NCBI RefSeq assembly: GCF_036803785.1
Contig: NZ_DAIRTR010000077.1
Span: 1-14,811, forward strand
Length of the DNA stretch: 14,811 bases
Reading direction: 5' to 3'
Source of the DNA: Pelomicrobium sp036803785
Lineage (GTDB): Bacteria > Pseudomonadota > Gammaproteobacteria > Burkholderiales > UBA6910
A program made the position numbers and the translations under genes. Of the stretch, positions 7,524 to 14,495 are shown in pieces. A model generated the notes under the pieces. It made no database searches. It saw only the letters and a program-made list of their open reading frames with translations, and was not told the origin of the DNA. The number at the start of each line of letters is the position of its first letter. Position 1 is the first letter of the stretch.

Positions 7524-7773
7524 GTCGAGGCCTCTACGGCCCGCTCCCGCGCCGGGCCGCTGCGCGGCTTCCGTGTCGCGGGCCTGCCTCTCCGGTCAGG
7601 TGATTCGAGCAAAAAAGCTGGAAGAGATCGCGGTGAAGGTGGTGAAGAAGTAGGTCGAGGCCTCTACGGCCCGCTCCCGCGCCGGGCCGCTGCGCGGCTT
7701 CCGTGTCGCGGGCCTGCCTCTCCGGTCAGGTGATTCGAGCAAAAAAGCTGGAAGAGATCGCGGTGAAGGTGGT
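7463..7773 (+). repeat. Perfect tandem repeat: 2.4 copies of a 130-bp unit
   Basis: Copies start at 7463, 7593 and 7723. Copies one and two (130 bp each) are identical base for base by eye; the third is cut off after 51 bp at 7773. Each unit begins in the hdrB coding sequence (GQVIRAKKLEEIAVKVVKK and stop) and continues into GC-rich spacer. That spacer folds on paper: GGCCCGC (7538-7544) pairs with GCGGGCC (7578-7584) around an inner GCCGC-TGC-GCGGC stem (7556-7568), or alternatively GGCCCG pairs with CGGGCC at 7553-7558. No T-tract follows, so it is not a standard terminator. The 130-bp period is not a multiple of three. Perfect identity implies very recent duplication or an assembly artefact. 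Apart from the hdrB end, 7524-7785 has no other gene. Confidence 0.95.
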
Positions 7774-7785
7774 ATAGCATCAGCC

Positions 7786-8091
7786 ATGGAGCCCCCGCAT
7801 ACCCTGGAAGCCTATGTCGCCCTGGTGGTCGAGACCATCGAAGAAACAGAGGACTTTCTCGCCTGCATCGACGATGCCGACCCAGAGGAGAACTGGGAAC
7901 GCTATCGCTTGCCCATGGAACGCATCCTGGCGGGGCTGCGGCAACTGCTGGCCGGCCTTGAGGGAGGTGCTTATCGGCCCCCCGCTGCCGATTCGCCGCC
8001 GTTCTTCGACGACATAGATGCCCTGGCCGCCGATGTGCCCATCCGTTCCATGCTCCGGGAGGTGGCCCGCATTTACCGTGAGGGATTCTGA
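7786..8091 (+). CDS. Small acidic protein of unknown function
   Basis: A 101-residue protein that I do not recognise. It is acidic and looks helical, with an ETIEETEDFLACIDDADPEE stretch near residues 17-36 and a proline-rich linker around residue 67. No signal peptide, membrane segment or metal motif is visible. Codon composition matches the neighbours, and the downstream DUF1850 gene begins only 6 bases after its stop, which suggests a real gene translated in tandem. Its leader is the third, partial copy of the 130-bp repeat. The only ribosome-binding candidate is a GGTGG within that copy, about 13 bases from the ATG, so translation may be weak or may be coupled to reading from upstream. 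Confidence that it is coding is moderate; function unknown. Confidence 0.6.
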   Translation: MEPPHTLEAYVALVVETIEETEDFLACIDDADPEENWERYRLPMERILAGLRQLLAGLEGGAYRPPAADSPPFFDDIDALAADVPIRSMLREVARIYREGF

Positions 8092-8097
8092 CGAGCG

Positions 8098-8454
8098 ATG
8101 ATCTGCCTGATCGCCGGCAGCACTTGGTGGTTGCTGGGGCCGGCTCTGACCCTCGCCTGGGACCACTCGGTGGAAAAGATTCGCTGGGAAGAGGATTACC
8201 GAGTGGTAGACGATCGCCTGGTGCTGGTGGAAGCCCGAGTCCAGGGCTCCGGGGCAGGAATGGAGCCGCCGCCCCACGCTCGCTACGCTGACGGATGGTG
8301 GCGTTACGCCGGAACGGTACCGCCCCTGGAGCGGCTGACTCTCGCCAATTCCGATTTCACGCCCGACTACCAGCTCTGCCTGGCAGGGCTCTGTCAGCCC
8401 TTGGCCCGCTACCTGGGGCGCCACCGGGGTCCGGTGGCCCTCACCCCCTGCTGA
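8098..8454 (+). CDS. DUF1850 domain protein
   Basis: A 118-residue protein matching the DUF1850 pattern: an N-terminal hydrophobic stretch (about residues 1-20, possibly a signal peptide), then a WDHSVEKIRWEEDY start to the domain, GSGAGMEPP near 51-59, DGWWRYAG near 65-72, and a C-terminal DYQLCLAGLCQPL with a cysteine pair. DUF1850 proteins are usually encoded next to TAXI-type TRAP transporter genes and are thought to be exported accessory proteins. No TRAP permease or binding protein is present here, so this copy is an orphan or its partner lies elsewhere. The ATG at 8098 follows the preceding stop by 6 bases, which implies coupling. The family call is from memory of the motif pattern. 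Confidence 0.72.
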   Translation: MICLIAGSTWWLLGPALTLAWDHSVEKIRWEEDYRVVDDRLVLVEARVQGSGAGMEPPPHARYADGWWRYAGTVPPLERLTLANSDFTPDYQLCLAGLCQPLARYLGRHRGPVALTPC

Positions 8455-8535
8455 GATCGACCTGGGAAGCTCCGCCCGCGGGTACAGCCTGGCGATTCGC
8501 CAAGGCCCCGCTAGTCCTTCCCCGACCCGCCTTTC

Positions 8536-8569
8536 TATAATGGAGTTCCGTCCCAAACCCGAGGGAGGA
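8536..8569 (+). promoter_or_regulatory. Candidate promoter and ribosome-binding site of the enoyl-CoA hydratase gene
   Basis: The 122-base gap after the DUF1850 gene contains a perfect TATAAT at 8536-8541, without a recognisable -35 at the usual distance. A strong GGGAGGA ribosome-binding site lies at 8563-8569, 7 bases before the GTG start. A TGGCG-ATT-CGCCA hairpin (8490-8502) without a T-run lies upstream and might mark the end of the preceding transcript. The gene therefore probably starts its own transcript. Confidence 0.5.
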
Positions 8570-8576
8570 TTTTCCC

Positions 8577-9380
8577 GTGAGTACTGTTCCCGTCCTCCAG
8601 AGCGAAGAGCCCATCCTGCTGCGCCATGACGCAGGCGGCGTCACTACCCTGACCCTTAACCGCCCCCAGGCCTACAATGCCCTCAACCGGGCTTTGTTGG
8701 CCGCAATGCAGGAGGCGCTCGAGGCCATCGCTGCCGATGCCACCGTCCGGGTGGTGGTCATTGCCGGCGCGGGCAAAGCCTTCTGCTCGGGCCACGATCT
8801 CAAGGAGATGCGCGCCAATCCCGATCCGGTTTTCATTCGGGCGCTCTTTGACCAATGCAGCCGCATGATGCTCACCCTTACCCGCATTCCCCAGCCGGTC
8901 ATCGCCCGGGTCCACGGGCTGGCTACAGCCGCGGGCTGTCAGTTGGTGGCCCAGTGCGACCTGGCAGTGGCTTCCGAAGAGGCCCGCTTCGCCACCTCTG
9001 GCATCAACTTTGGGTTATTCTGCTCCACCCCCGGGGTAGCCCTATCCCGCAACGTCTCCCGCAAACAGGCCATGGAGATGTTGCTGACCGGTGAATTCAT
9101 CGACGCCCCCACCGCACTGGCGCGGGGGCTCGTGAACCGGGTCGTGCCGATGGACCAGCTGGACGAGGAAGTGGGCCGGCTGTGCCAAGCCATCGTCTCC
9201 AAGTCCCCGGTGGCCGTCGCCACCGGCAAGCGCCTGTTCTATCGGCAACTCGAAACGGGACTGGAGGAGGCCTACCGCCTCGCCTCCGAGGCCATGACCT
9301 GCAACATGATGGCCGAGGACGCCTTAGAGGGCATCGACGCCTTCATCGAGAAACGTACCCCGCGTTGGCGGGGCCGTTGA
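8577..9380 (+). CDS. Enoyl-CoA hydratase/isomerase-fold protein lacking both catalytic glutamates
   Basis: A 267-residue crotonase-superfamily protein, starting with GTG. The CoA-binding and oxyanion-hole features are present: LNRPQAYNALN at 27-37, CSGHDLKEM at 70-78, and HGLATAAGCQL near 113-123. The two glutamates that add water in classical enoyl-CoA hydratase are missing: the GCEL position reads GCQL (Gln122), and the PE motif reads SG (Gly142). The segment that follows, FGLFCSTPGVALSRNV, is that of the ECHDC3-like branch. It probably binds an acyl-CoA but may perform another crotonase reaction (isomerase, hydrolase, decarboxylase) or none. It stands alone with its own promoter, and no other beta-oxidation gene is nearby. 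Superfamily assignment is firm; reaction unknown. Confidence 0.9.
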   Translation: MSTVPVLQSEEPILLRHDAGGVTTLTLNRPQAYNALNRALLAAMQEALEAIAADATVRVVVIAGAGKAFCSGHDLKEMRANPDPVFIRALFDQCSRMMLTLTRIPQPVIARVHGLATAAGCQLVAQCDLAVASEEARFATSGINFGLFCSTPGVALSRNVSRKQAMEMLLTGEFIDAPTALARGLVNRVVPMDQLDEEVGRLCQAIVSKSPVAVATGKRLFYRQLETGLEEAYRLASEAMTCNMMAEDALEGIDAFIEKRTPRWRGR

Positions 9381-9486
9381 TCCGGCGCCGGACATACAAG
9401 CGCTGTTTAAGCCATCCCGGGTCCGGCGCGGCCCTCCGGGCCGGAAACCAGCAAGGCTCCTCTCCGCTCTTAGTTTTTGAAGCGCC
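9381..9486 (+). other. Intergenic stretch with GC-rich palindromes
   Basis: This 106-base gap begins with a perfect 12-base palindrome, TCCGGCGCCGGA, at 9381-9392. It also contains a stable hairpin, CGGCCC-TCC-GGGCCG, at 9429-9443. A run of five T lies about 30 bases after the hairpin, too far away for a standard intrinsic terminator. The hairpin could still act as a transcript 3' end for the upstream gene. No clear promoter for the protease gene was found. Confidence 0.4.
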
Positions 9487-10437
9487 ATGGACCGCGGTCA
9501 AGCCCTCCGACATCGCCTCTACAACGCCCTGCAGTCGGCGGCTCTACTCGCCGCGATGGCAGCGATCGCCGGATTGGTGGGCTGGCTAATTGCGGGCGTG
9601 GAAGGGCTCGTCTGGTTTGCAGCCCTGGTGCCCCTCGCTCTGGCGCTGGGGCCCAAGCTCTCGCCGCAGCTGGTCCTGCGAGCCTACGGTGCCCGGGAGA
9701 TCGCGCCCTTTCTCGCGCCGGATCTGTACGCCCTGGCCCAGACCCTCGCCCGCCGAGCGGAGCTCCCCACCGTCCCACGGCTCTATTACGTGCCCTCGGC
9801 GGCCCTTAACGCCTTCACGGTGGGCAATCGCTCCAGTGCGGCCATCGCCTTGACCGACGGGCTGTTGCGGTCCATGACGCCTCGGGAGCTGGCAGGCGTC
9901 CTCGCCCATGAAATCGCCCACGTGGTCAACAACGACATCTGGGTCATGCAACTCGCAGACGTGGTGAGCCGCATGACTGCGTTTCTTTCCCTCGCCGGCT
10001 TGATGCTTCTCGCCGTAGCGCTGCCAGTCGCCTTCGTCGCCGGCTACGAGACACCCTGGGTGGCGCTGCTGGTGCTCGCCACGGCCCCCCATCTGGCTAC
10101 GCTGCTGCAATTGGGTCTGTCGCGGGTGCGGGAATACGATGCAGACCGCCTGGCCGCGGAGCTGACCGGCGATCCCCTGGGCCTCGCCTCCGCGCTGGAA
10201 AAGCTGGAGCGCCGCCACCGCTCCTGGTTCGAGCAGATCTTCTTCCCGGGCCGCCATGCGCCGGAGCCTGCCGTATTACGCACCCATCCGCCTACCCGGG
10301 AGCGAATCCGGCGGCTGCTCGCCCTGGCCCAGGTCCCGTCTGCCTCCTGGGGCGTTTCTTGGGATCTGCCTCTGCTTCGGCAGCTGCCCCCAGTGACGCG
10401 CTCGTCTCGCTGGCGCATCCATGGGCACTGGCATTAA
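9487..10437 (+). CDS. M48 family membrane zinc metalloprotease (HtpX-like)
   Basis: A 316-residue membrane protease. The zinc-binding HEIAH lies at 141-145 and the third ligand Glu216 in REYDAD, as in HtpX and related M48B peptidases. Hydrophobic segments occur at about 15-55 and 165-210, which would place the catalytic domain in the cytoplasm at the inner membrane. HtpX-type enzymes degrade damaged membrane proteins under envelope or heat stress, alongside FtsH. The LNAFTVGN segment preceding the active site is typical. The C-terminal THPPTRERIRRL motif, shared by this family, is present near residues 273-284. The ATG has only a weak ribosome-binding site. The gene is not called htpX itself because no more specific evidence separates it from other M48 paralogues. 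Confidence 0.92.
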   Translation: MDRGQALRHRLYNALQSAALLAAMAAIAGLVGWLIAGVEGLVWFAALVPLALALGPKLSPQLVLRAYGAREIAPFLAPDLYALAQTLARRAELPTVPRLYYVPSAALNAFTVGNRSSAAIALTDGLLRSMTPRELAGVLAHEIAHVVNNDIWVMQLADVVSRMTAFLSLAGLMLLAVALPVAFVAGYETPWVALLVLATAPHLATLLQLGLSRVREYDADRLAAELTGDPLGLASALEKLERRHRSWFEQIFFPGRHAPEPAVLRTHPPTRERIRRLLALAQVPSASWGVSWDLPLLRQLPPVTRSSRWRIHGHWH

Positions 10438-10452
10438 CCCGCTGAGAAGGCC

Positions 10453-10932
10453 ATGAAAGCCGCTGTGCTCACCGCCATAGCCGCCCTGCTGGTGACCGCC
10501 GCCCTCGCCCACGCCGGGGGTTCCAATTATGGTGTGTCTCCGGGCATCGCCCCCGCCTTCACGGGACAAGTCTCCGAATGGGTGGTGCCCACCCTCGAGT
10601 TCGCTTGGGATCCGGCCATCGCCCATGATGGCGCGGTGTTCATCGCCGTCATGCACGGAAACAAGATCGCCCGCTTCGATCCCCGGAGCGAGCGGCTTAC
10701 CGAGTGGGAGCTTCCCCTGCGCGCCCATCCCCACGGCCTGCTGGTGGATCGGAACGGCACGGTGTGGTACACCGGCAACGGCACCATCGGCCGGCTCGAC
10801 CCCTGCACGAACGACCTCAAAGTGGTGAAGGTTCCATCCCGCGGCGTTGGTATCCGCAAGATGGTGGTGGATGCCCAGGGCTGGCTGTGGTACATGGGCA
10901 GCCACAACGGTCGCCTTGGGAGAGTGAACTAG
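10453..10932 (+). CDS. Secreted Vgb-like beta-propeller protein, short form
   Basis: A 159-residue protein with a signal peptide (residues 1-21, cleavage probably after AHA). It resembles the virginiamycin B lyase (Vgb)/SMP-30-like propeller family, with repeated blades such as GNKIARFDPRSERLTEWELP, LLVDRNGTVWYTGNGTIGRLDP and VVDAQGWLWYMGSHNGRLGRV. Family members are usually about 300-350 residues with six or seven blades; here only about three are present. The final blade looks like a normal C-terminal blade, so an internal deletion of the middle blades is a plausible origin rather than simple 3' truncation. A GAGAAGG stretch precedes the ATG closely. No lyase function is claimed. It may be a functional small protein or a decaying gene. 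The next gene follows after 26 bases. Confidence 0.75.
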   Translation: MKAAVLTAIAALLVTAALAHAGGSNYGVSPGIAPAFTGQVSEWVVPTLEFAWDPAIAHDGAVFIAVMHGNKIARFDPRSERLTEWELPLRAHPHGLLVDRNGTVWYTGNGTIGRLDPCTNDLKVVKVPSRGVGIRKMVVDAQGWLWYMGSHNGRLGRVN

Positions 10933-10958
10933 CGCCTCGCCGGGCAACGGAGGCCGCC

Positions 10959-11540
10959 ATGACAAGATCGTCGAAGCGCAGTGCGTTCGCGCTGTTCCTC
11001 GCCGTCGGCCTCGCAGCCGCCGCATCGGGCGCCGACCAAGAAACGTTGTGGCGAAAGCTTCAAGAGGGCCACTCCACGCTACTCGTTCGTCATTCCCTGG
11101 CTCCAGGCACCGGCGACCCGGAAAACTTCCAACTGGAGGATTGCCGCACCCAGCGCAATCTCTCCCCAGAGGGGAGGGCTCAGGCCCGGCGCATCGGCGA
11201 AGAGTTCCAACGTCGGCAAATCCCGGTAGGAGAGGTGCGCTCGAGCCGGTGGTGCCGCTGCCTGGAGACCGCCCAGCTCGCCTTCGGCAAAGCTGATCCC
11301 TGGCCAGCTCTCGACTCCAACTACAACGACCGCGCCCAGCGGCGAGAAGACAAGAACCGGGCGGTGTTGGAATATCTTTTGGCAAATCCGCCCAGGGGTG
11401 GTAACCGGATCCTAGTGACCCACAATTACAACATCCGCGACCTGACCGGCGTTTCGCCGGCTTCTGGGGAGATGGTGGTCGTGGAACCGGATGGAACCGG
11501 CGGGCTGAGGGTCCTGGGAACCCTGACCGTGCTCCGCTGA
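10959..11540 (+). CDS. Secreted histidine phosphatase-family protein
   Basis: A 193-residue protein. The N-terminus (MTRSSKRSAFALFLAVGLAAA) is a clear signal peptide, with probable cleavage near ASGA, so the mature protein would be periplasmic. The phosphatase core has the catalytic RH at Arg44-His45 (LVRHSLAPGTGDP) and a second histidine at 155 (VTHNYNI), with an arginine-rich SSRWCRC segment around 95-101. These are the landmarks of the phosphoglycerate-mutase-like histidine phosphatase fold. The usual RHG triad reads RHS here, a variation known within the family. The substrate is unknown. The ATG at 10959 is fixed by a GGAGG site 5 bases upstream and by the signal peptide; the longer open frame upstream overlaps the propeller gene. 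It is probably in one transcript with that gene. Confidence 0.88.
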   Translation: MTRSSKRSAFALFLAVGLAAAASGADQETLWRKLQEGHSTLLVRHSLAPGTGDPENFQLEDCRTQRNLSPEGRAQARRIGEEFQRRQIPVGEVRSSRWCRCLETAQLAFGKADPWPALDSNYNDRAQRREDKNRAVLEYLLANPPRGGNRILVTHNYNIRDLTGVSPASGEMVVVEPDGTGGLRVLGTLTVLR

Positions 11541-11563
11541 GGAAGCGTGCAGGCAGTAGCCCC

Positions 11564-12409
11564 ATGCCCGAGCCGGCGAAAGCGACCTGGCCGCCCCAGA
11601 CCCCGACGCCGGGTCGCCGGCCAGAGGCGTTCTTCACTGTTCGCTGCGTCCCGCCGGAAGCGCCTTTTGCCTGGGTGCGGGCGGGCTGGCGCGACCTGAA
11701 GCGTTCGCCCTCGGTCAGCCTGTCCCACGGCGCGCTGCTCGCCATGATGGGAATCCTTCTCCACATCTATTTCCACGAGCAACCCGCAGTGGCGCGGGGT
11801 TTGGCCGTTACTTTCGCCCTGGTGGCACCCCTGCTCCTCGTCGGACTACAGGAGGCGAGCAGACGGCTGGAAAGCGATCTCCCCGTGCCCTTCGCCGCGA
11901 GCCTCAGCGCCTGGCGCAGCAATCCTGCCGGTGTCTGGACGTTCGCCATGCTGAGCGCCCTGGGAGCGGAGGTCTGGTTGCGCGTGTCGGCGGGAATCGC
12001 GACCCTCTTCTTTCCCGCCACCGATTCTGCGCCGGGCCCGCTGGTGCGGGAAGTGATTTTTTCCCAGGAAGGCTACGAGTTCGTGGTGGTATACTGGAGT
12101 GCGGCGGCCCTATTCGGCGCCCTCGCCTTCGCTGCGAGTGCCGTCGCCCTGCCCCTGCTGCTCGCCTGGCGGATAGACGCCATGACCGCCATCCGCGTCA
12201 GCCTCTGCGCCTGCCGGCGCAACCCAAAGGCCATGATACTGCTCGCGGCCATCATCGCCGCCCTCCTCGGCGCTGGCATGCTGCCATTCTACGTGGGGCT
12301 GGTGTTCGCCGCCCCCATCGTCAGCCACACCCAGTGGCACGCGTACCGAGACCTGGTGGCGGTCGGTCAGTTCCCTGAAAGTCCAAAGGGGGACAATAGC
12401 GCCCGGTAA
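11564..12409 (+). CDS. DUF2189 integral membrane protein
   Basis: A 281-residue protein with about five or six hydrophobic segments: residues 56-70, 78-95, 124-150, 174-202 and 222-253. The N-terminal AWVRAGWRDLKRSPSVSLSHG block (about 36-56) and the segment pattern fit the DUF2189 family of proteobacterial inner-membrane proteins of unknown function. The residues ahead of the block are proline-rich and probably cytoplasmic. The ATG at 11564 has only a weak AGGCAG site upstream. It lies 23 bases after the histidine-phosphatase stop, so it may belong to that transcript. It converges on htpG with 85 bases between the stops. No enzyme motif is visible. Confidence 0.75.
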   Translation: MPEPAKATWPPQTPTPGRRPEAFFTVRCVPPEAPFAWVRAGWRDLKRSPSVSLSHGALLAMMGILLHIYFHEQPAVARGLAVTFALVAPLLLVGLQEASRRLESDLPVPFAASLSAWRSNPAGVWTFAMLSALGAEVWLRVSAGIATLFFPATDSAPGPLVREVIFSQEGYEFVVVYWSAAALFGALAFAASAVALPLLLAWRIDAMTAIRVSLCACRRNPKAMILLAAIIAALLGAGMLPFYVGLVFAAPIVSHTQWHAYRDLVAVGQFPESPKGDNSAR

Positions 12410-12494
12410 AAGTCCTCTTCAACATCCCGCGACGTGCTTGCTTCTCGTTTCATTGTCTGTGCTCCCTCCCTTTTTCCGCACGGTCGTCCGGGCG

Positions 12495-14435
12495 TCAACC
12501 CTTTCCCGGGACCCAGATGCGGCTTTCCTCGCCGGCCAGAGCAAGCATCAACTGATTGAGCCGTCGCACGAAGGCCCCAGGATCGTCGAGCTGGCCGCCT
12601 TCGGCAAGTAGCGCCTGCTCCAACAGAAGGTGGGCCCAGTCCGCGAAGCGATCCCCTGAAGGCTCCTTCTTCAAGCGCTGTACCAGGGGATGCCTCGGAT
12701 TGATCTCCAAGATGGGGCGGGCAGGTGGCACCTTCTGACCGGCGAGCTTGAGCAGCCGTTCCAAATTCATCCCGATAGCATTAGCCTCAACCACCAGACA
12801 GGCAGGGGACTCGGTCAAGCGGTGGCTCACCCGCACTTCCTTCACCCGGTCGCCCAAGGCCTCCTGGAGACGGGACACGAGCTCCCTGAACTCCCGCTCA
12901 TCCCGCTCGCGCTCTTTGCGCTCCGCCTCGTTCTGCAACTTGCCCAAGTCGAGCTCGCCTTTGGCCACCGACTGCAGGGGTTTGCCCTCGAAGGCCGGCA
13001 GGTTGGCCACTACCCACTCGTCTACCCGGTCGTGCAGCAGCAGCACTTCCACGCCTTTCTTGCGGAACACCTCCAGGTGGGGGCTGTTCTTCGCTGCGGG
13101 AAAGCTCTCGGCGGTGATGTAATAGATCTTCTCTTGGCCGCTTTTCATGCGTTCGACATAATCTGCGAGGGATACCGTCTGCGCGTCAGTATCAGCGTAG
13201 GTGGAAGCAAAGCGCAGCAGCCGCGCGATCCGGTCCCGATTGGCCGGATCCTCGCCTACTCCTTCCTTGAGCACGCGGCCGAACTCGCGCCAGAAGGCAG
13301 CATATTTTTCTGGTTCGTTTTGTGCCAGCTCCTCCAGCAATCCGAGCACCCGCTTCACGCAGCCTGCGCGTATCGTTTCGATGTCTTTGGATTGCTGCAG
13401 CATCTCCCGCGAGACGTTGAGGGGCAGATCGCTCGCGTCCACCACGCCCCGGACAAAGCGCAGGTAGTAGGGCAGGAGCTGCGCGGCATCGTCCATGATG
13501 AACACGCGGCGCACGTAGAGCTTCACGCCCCGGCGGTGTTCCCGGTCCCACAGGTCGAACGGTGCTCGGGAAGGAATGTACAGAAGCAAGGTGTATTCGG
13601 TCTTGCCTTCCATGCGGGCGTGCACCCAGGCGAGAGGCGGCTCCACGTCGTGGGCGACATGCTTGTAGAACTCTTCGTATTGCTCCCGGGAGATTTCCCC
13701 CTTGGGTCGTGCCCACAGGGCGGAGGCCCGGTTGACCGTCTCATCCTCCCCCTTGGGCAGGTACTCTCGCCGATCCTTGTCCCATTCTTCTTTAGGCATG
13801 CGGATGGGCAGTGTGATGTGATCCGAGTACTTACGAATGATGGCCCGCAGCCGCTCTCCGGAAAGAAGCTCGTCCTCTCCCTCGCGCAGGTGCAGGATCA
13901 CTTCTGTACCCCGCTGGGGGCGCGCCACCGTCTCGATGGTATACTCGCCCTCCCCGGTGGACTCCCATCGGACACCGTGCTCCTGGGTAAGTCCCGCGCG
14001 CCGGGTGATGAGCGTCACTCGATCCGCCACGATGAAAGACGAGTAGAAGCCCACGCCGAACTGGCCGATCAGGTGAGCATCCCGCGCTTGGTCCCCCGTC
14101 AATCGCTCGAGAAATTCTCGTGTCCCGGATTTGGCGATGGTGCCAATGTTCTCGATCACCTCCTCACGCGACATGCCAATGCCGTTGTCGGCCACCGTGA
14201 TGGTGCGGGCGGCCTTGTCGTAGGTCACCCGGATATAGAGATCCGGATCGTCTTCGTACAGCGCCGGATCGCCCATGGCTTCGAAGCGCAGCTTGTCGCA
14301 AGCGTCGGAAGCGTTGGAGATCAGCTCCCGCAGGAAGATTTCCTTCTGGGAGTACAGGGAATGGGCGAGCAGATTCAGAAGCTGCTTGACTTCCGCTTGG
14401 AAGCCCAGGGTTTCCTTGACTGCAGGCATGGGCAT
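12495..14435 (-). CDS. htpG: Molecular chaperone HtpG (Hsp90)
   Basis: A complete 646-residue cytosolic Hsp90. The N-terminal GHKL ATPase domain is intact: ELISNASDACDKLRF with Glu37 and Asn41, DNGIGM at 83-88, and the lid motif GQFGVGFYSSF at 124-134. A middle domain with the client-interaction region and a C-terminal dimerisation domain follow, with normal length for bacterial HtpG. It assists folding and remodelling under heat stress with DnaK. The ATG at 14435 has a GGAGAGG-type ribosome-binding site just upstream; a second in-frame ATG two codons later is also possible. A sigma-32-like promoter lies 32-60 bases upstream. It reads convergently towards the DUF2189 gene. Confidence 0.98.
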   Translation of the reverse strand: MPMPAVKETLGFQAEVKQLLNLLAHSLYSQKEIFLRELISNASDACDKLRFEAMGDPALYEDDPDLYIRVTYDKAARTITVADNGIGMSREEVIENIGTIAKSGTREFLERLTGDQARDAHLIGQFGVGFYSSFIVADRVTLITRRAGLTQEHGVRWESTGEGEYTIETVARPQRGTEVILHLREGEDELLSGERLRAIIRKYSDHITLPIRMPKEEWDKDRREYLPKGEDETVNRASALWARPKGEISREQYEEFYKHVAHDVEPPLAWVHARMEGKTEYTLLLYIPSRAPFDLWDREHRRGVKLYVRRVFIMDDAAQLLPYYLRFVRGVVDASDLPLNVSREMLQQSKDIETIRAGCVKRVLGLLEELAQNEPEKYAAFWREFGRVLKEGVGEDPANRDRIARLLRFASTYADTDAQTVSLADYVERMKSGQEKIYYITAESFPAAKNSPHLEVFRKKGVEVLLLHDRVDEWVVANLPAFEGKPLQSVAKGELDLGKLQNEAERKERERDEREFRELVSRLQEALGDRVKEVRVSHRLTESPACLVVEANAIGMNLERLLKLAGQKVPPARPILEINPRHPLVQRLKKEPSGDRFADWAHLLLEQALLAEGGQLDDPGAFVRRLNQLMLALAGEESRIWVPGKG

Positions 14436-14466
14436 TCACCTCTCCTTTCTACAACGCAACTTTCTG

Positions 14467-14495
14467 TTATGGGAACAGGCTGCAGGAACTTCAAG
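14467..14495 (-). promoter_or_regulatory. Sigma-32-like heat-shock promoter of htpG
   Basis: Reading the minus strand towards htpG, a CTTGAA box (14495-14490) is followed after 15 bases by TCCCATAA (14474-14467). The known sigma-32 consensus is CTTGAA, 13-17 bases, CCCCATNT. The -35 matches perfectly, and the -10 differs from consensus in its first and last bases. Transcription would begin about 25 bases before the ATG. This agrees with htpG being a heat-shock gene in Proteobacteria. It is a call by inspection. Confidence 0.7.

Noticed and set aside
7463..7773. Repeat array as CRISPR
   Set aside because: The units are 130 bp, directly abutting, and include protein-coding sequence with no spacers between them. 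This is a tandem duplication, not alternating repeats and spacers.
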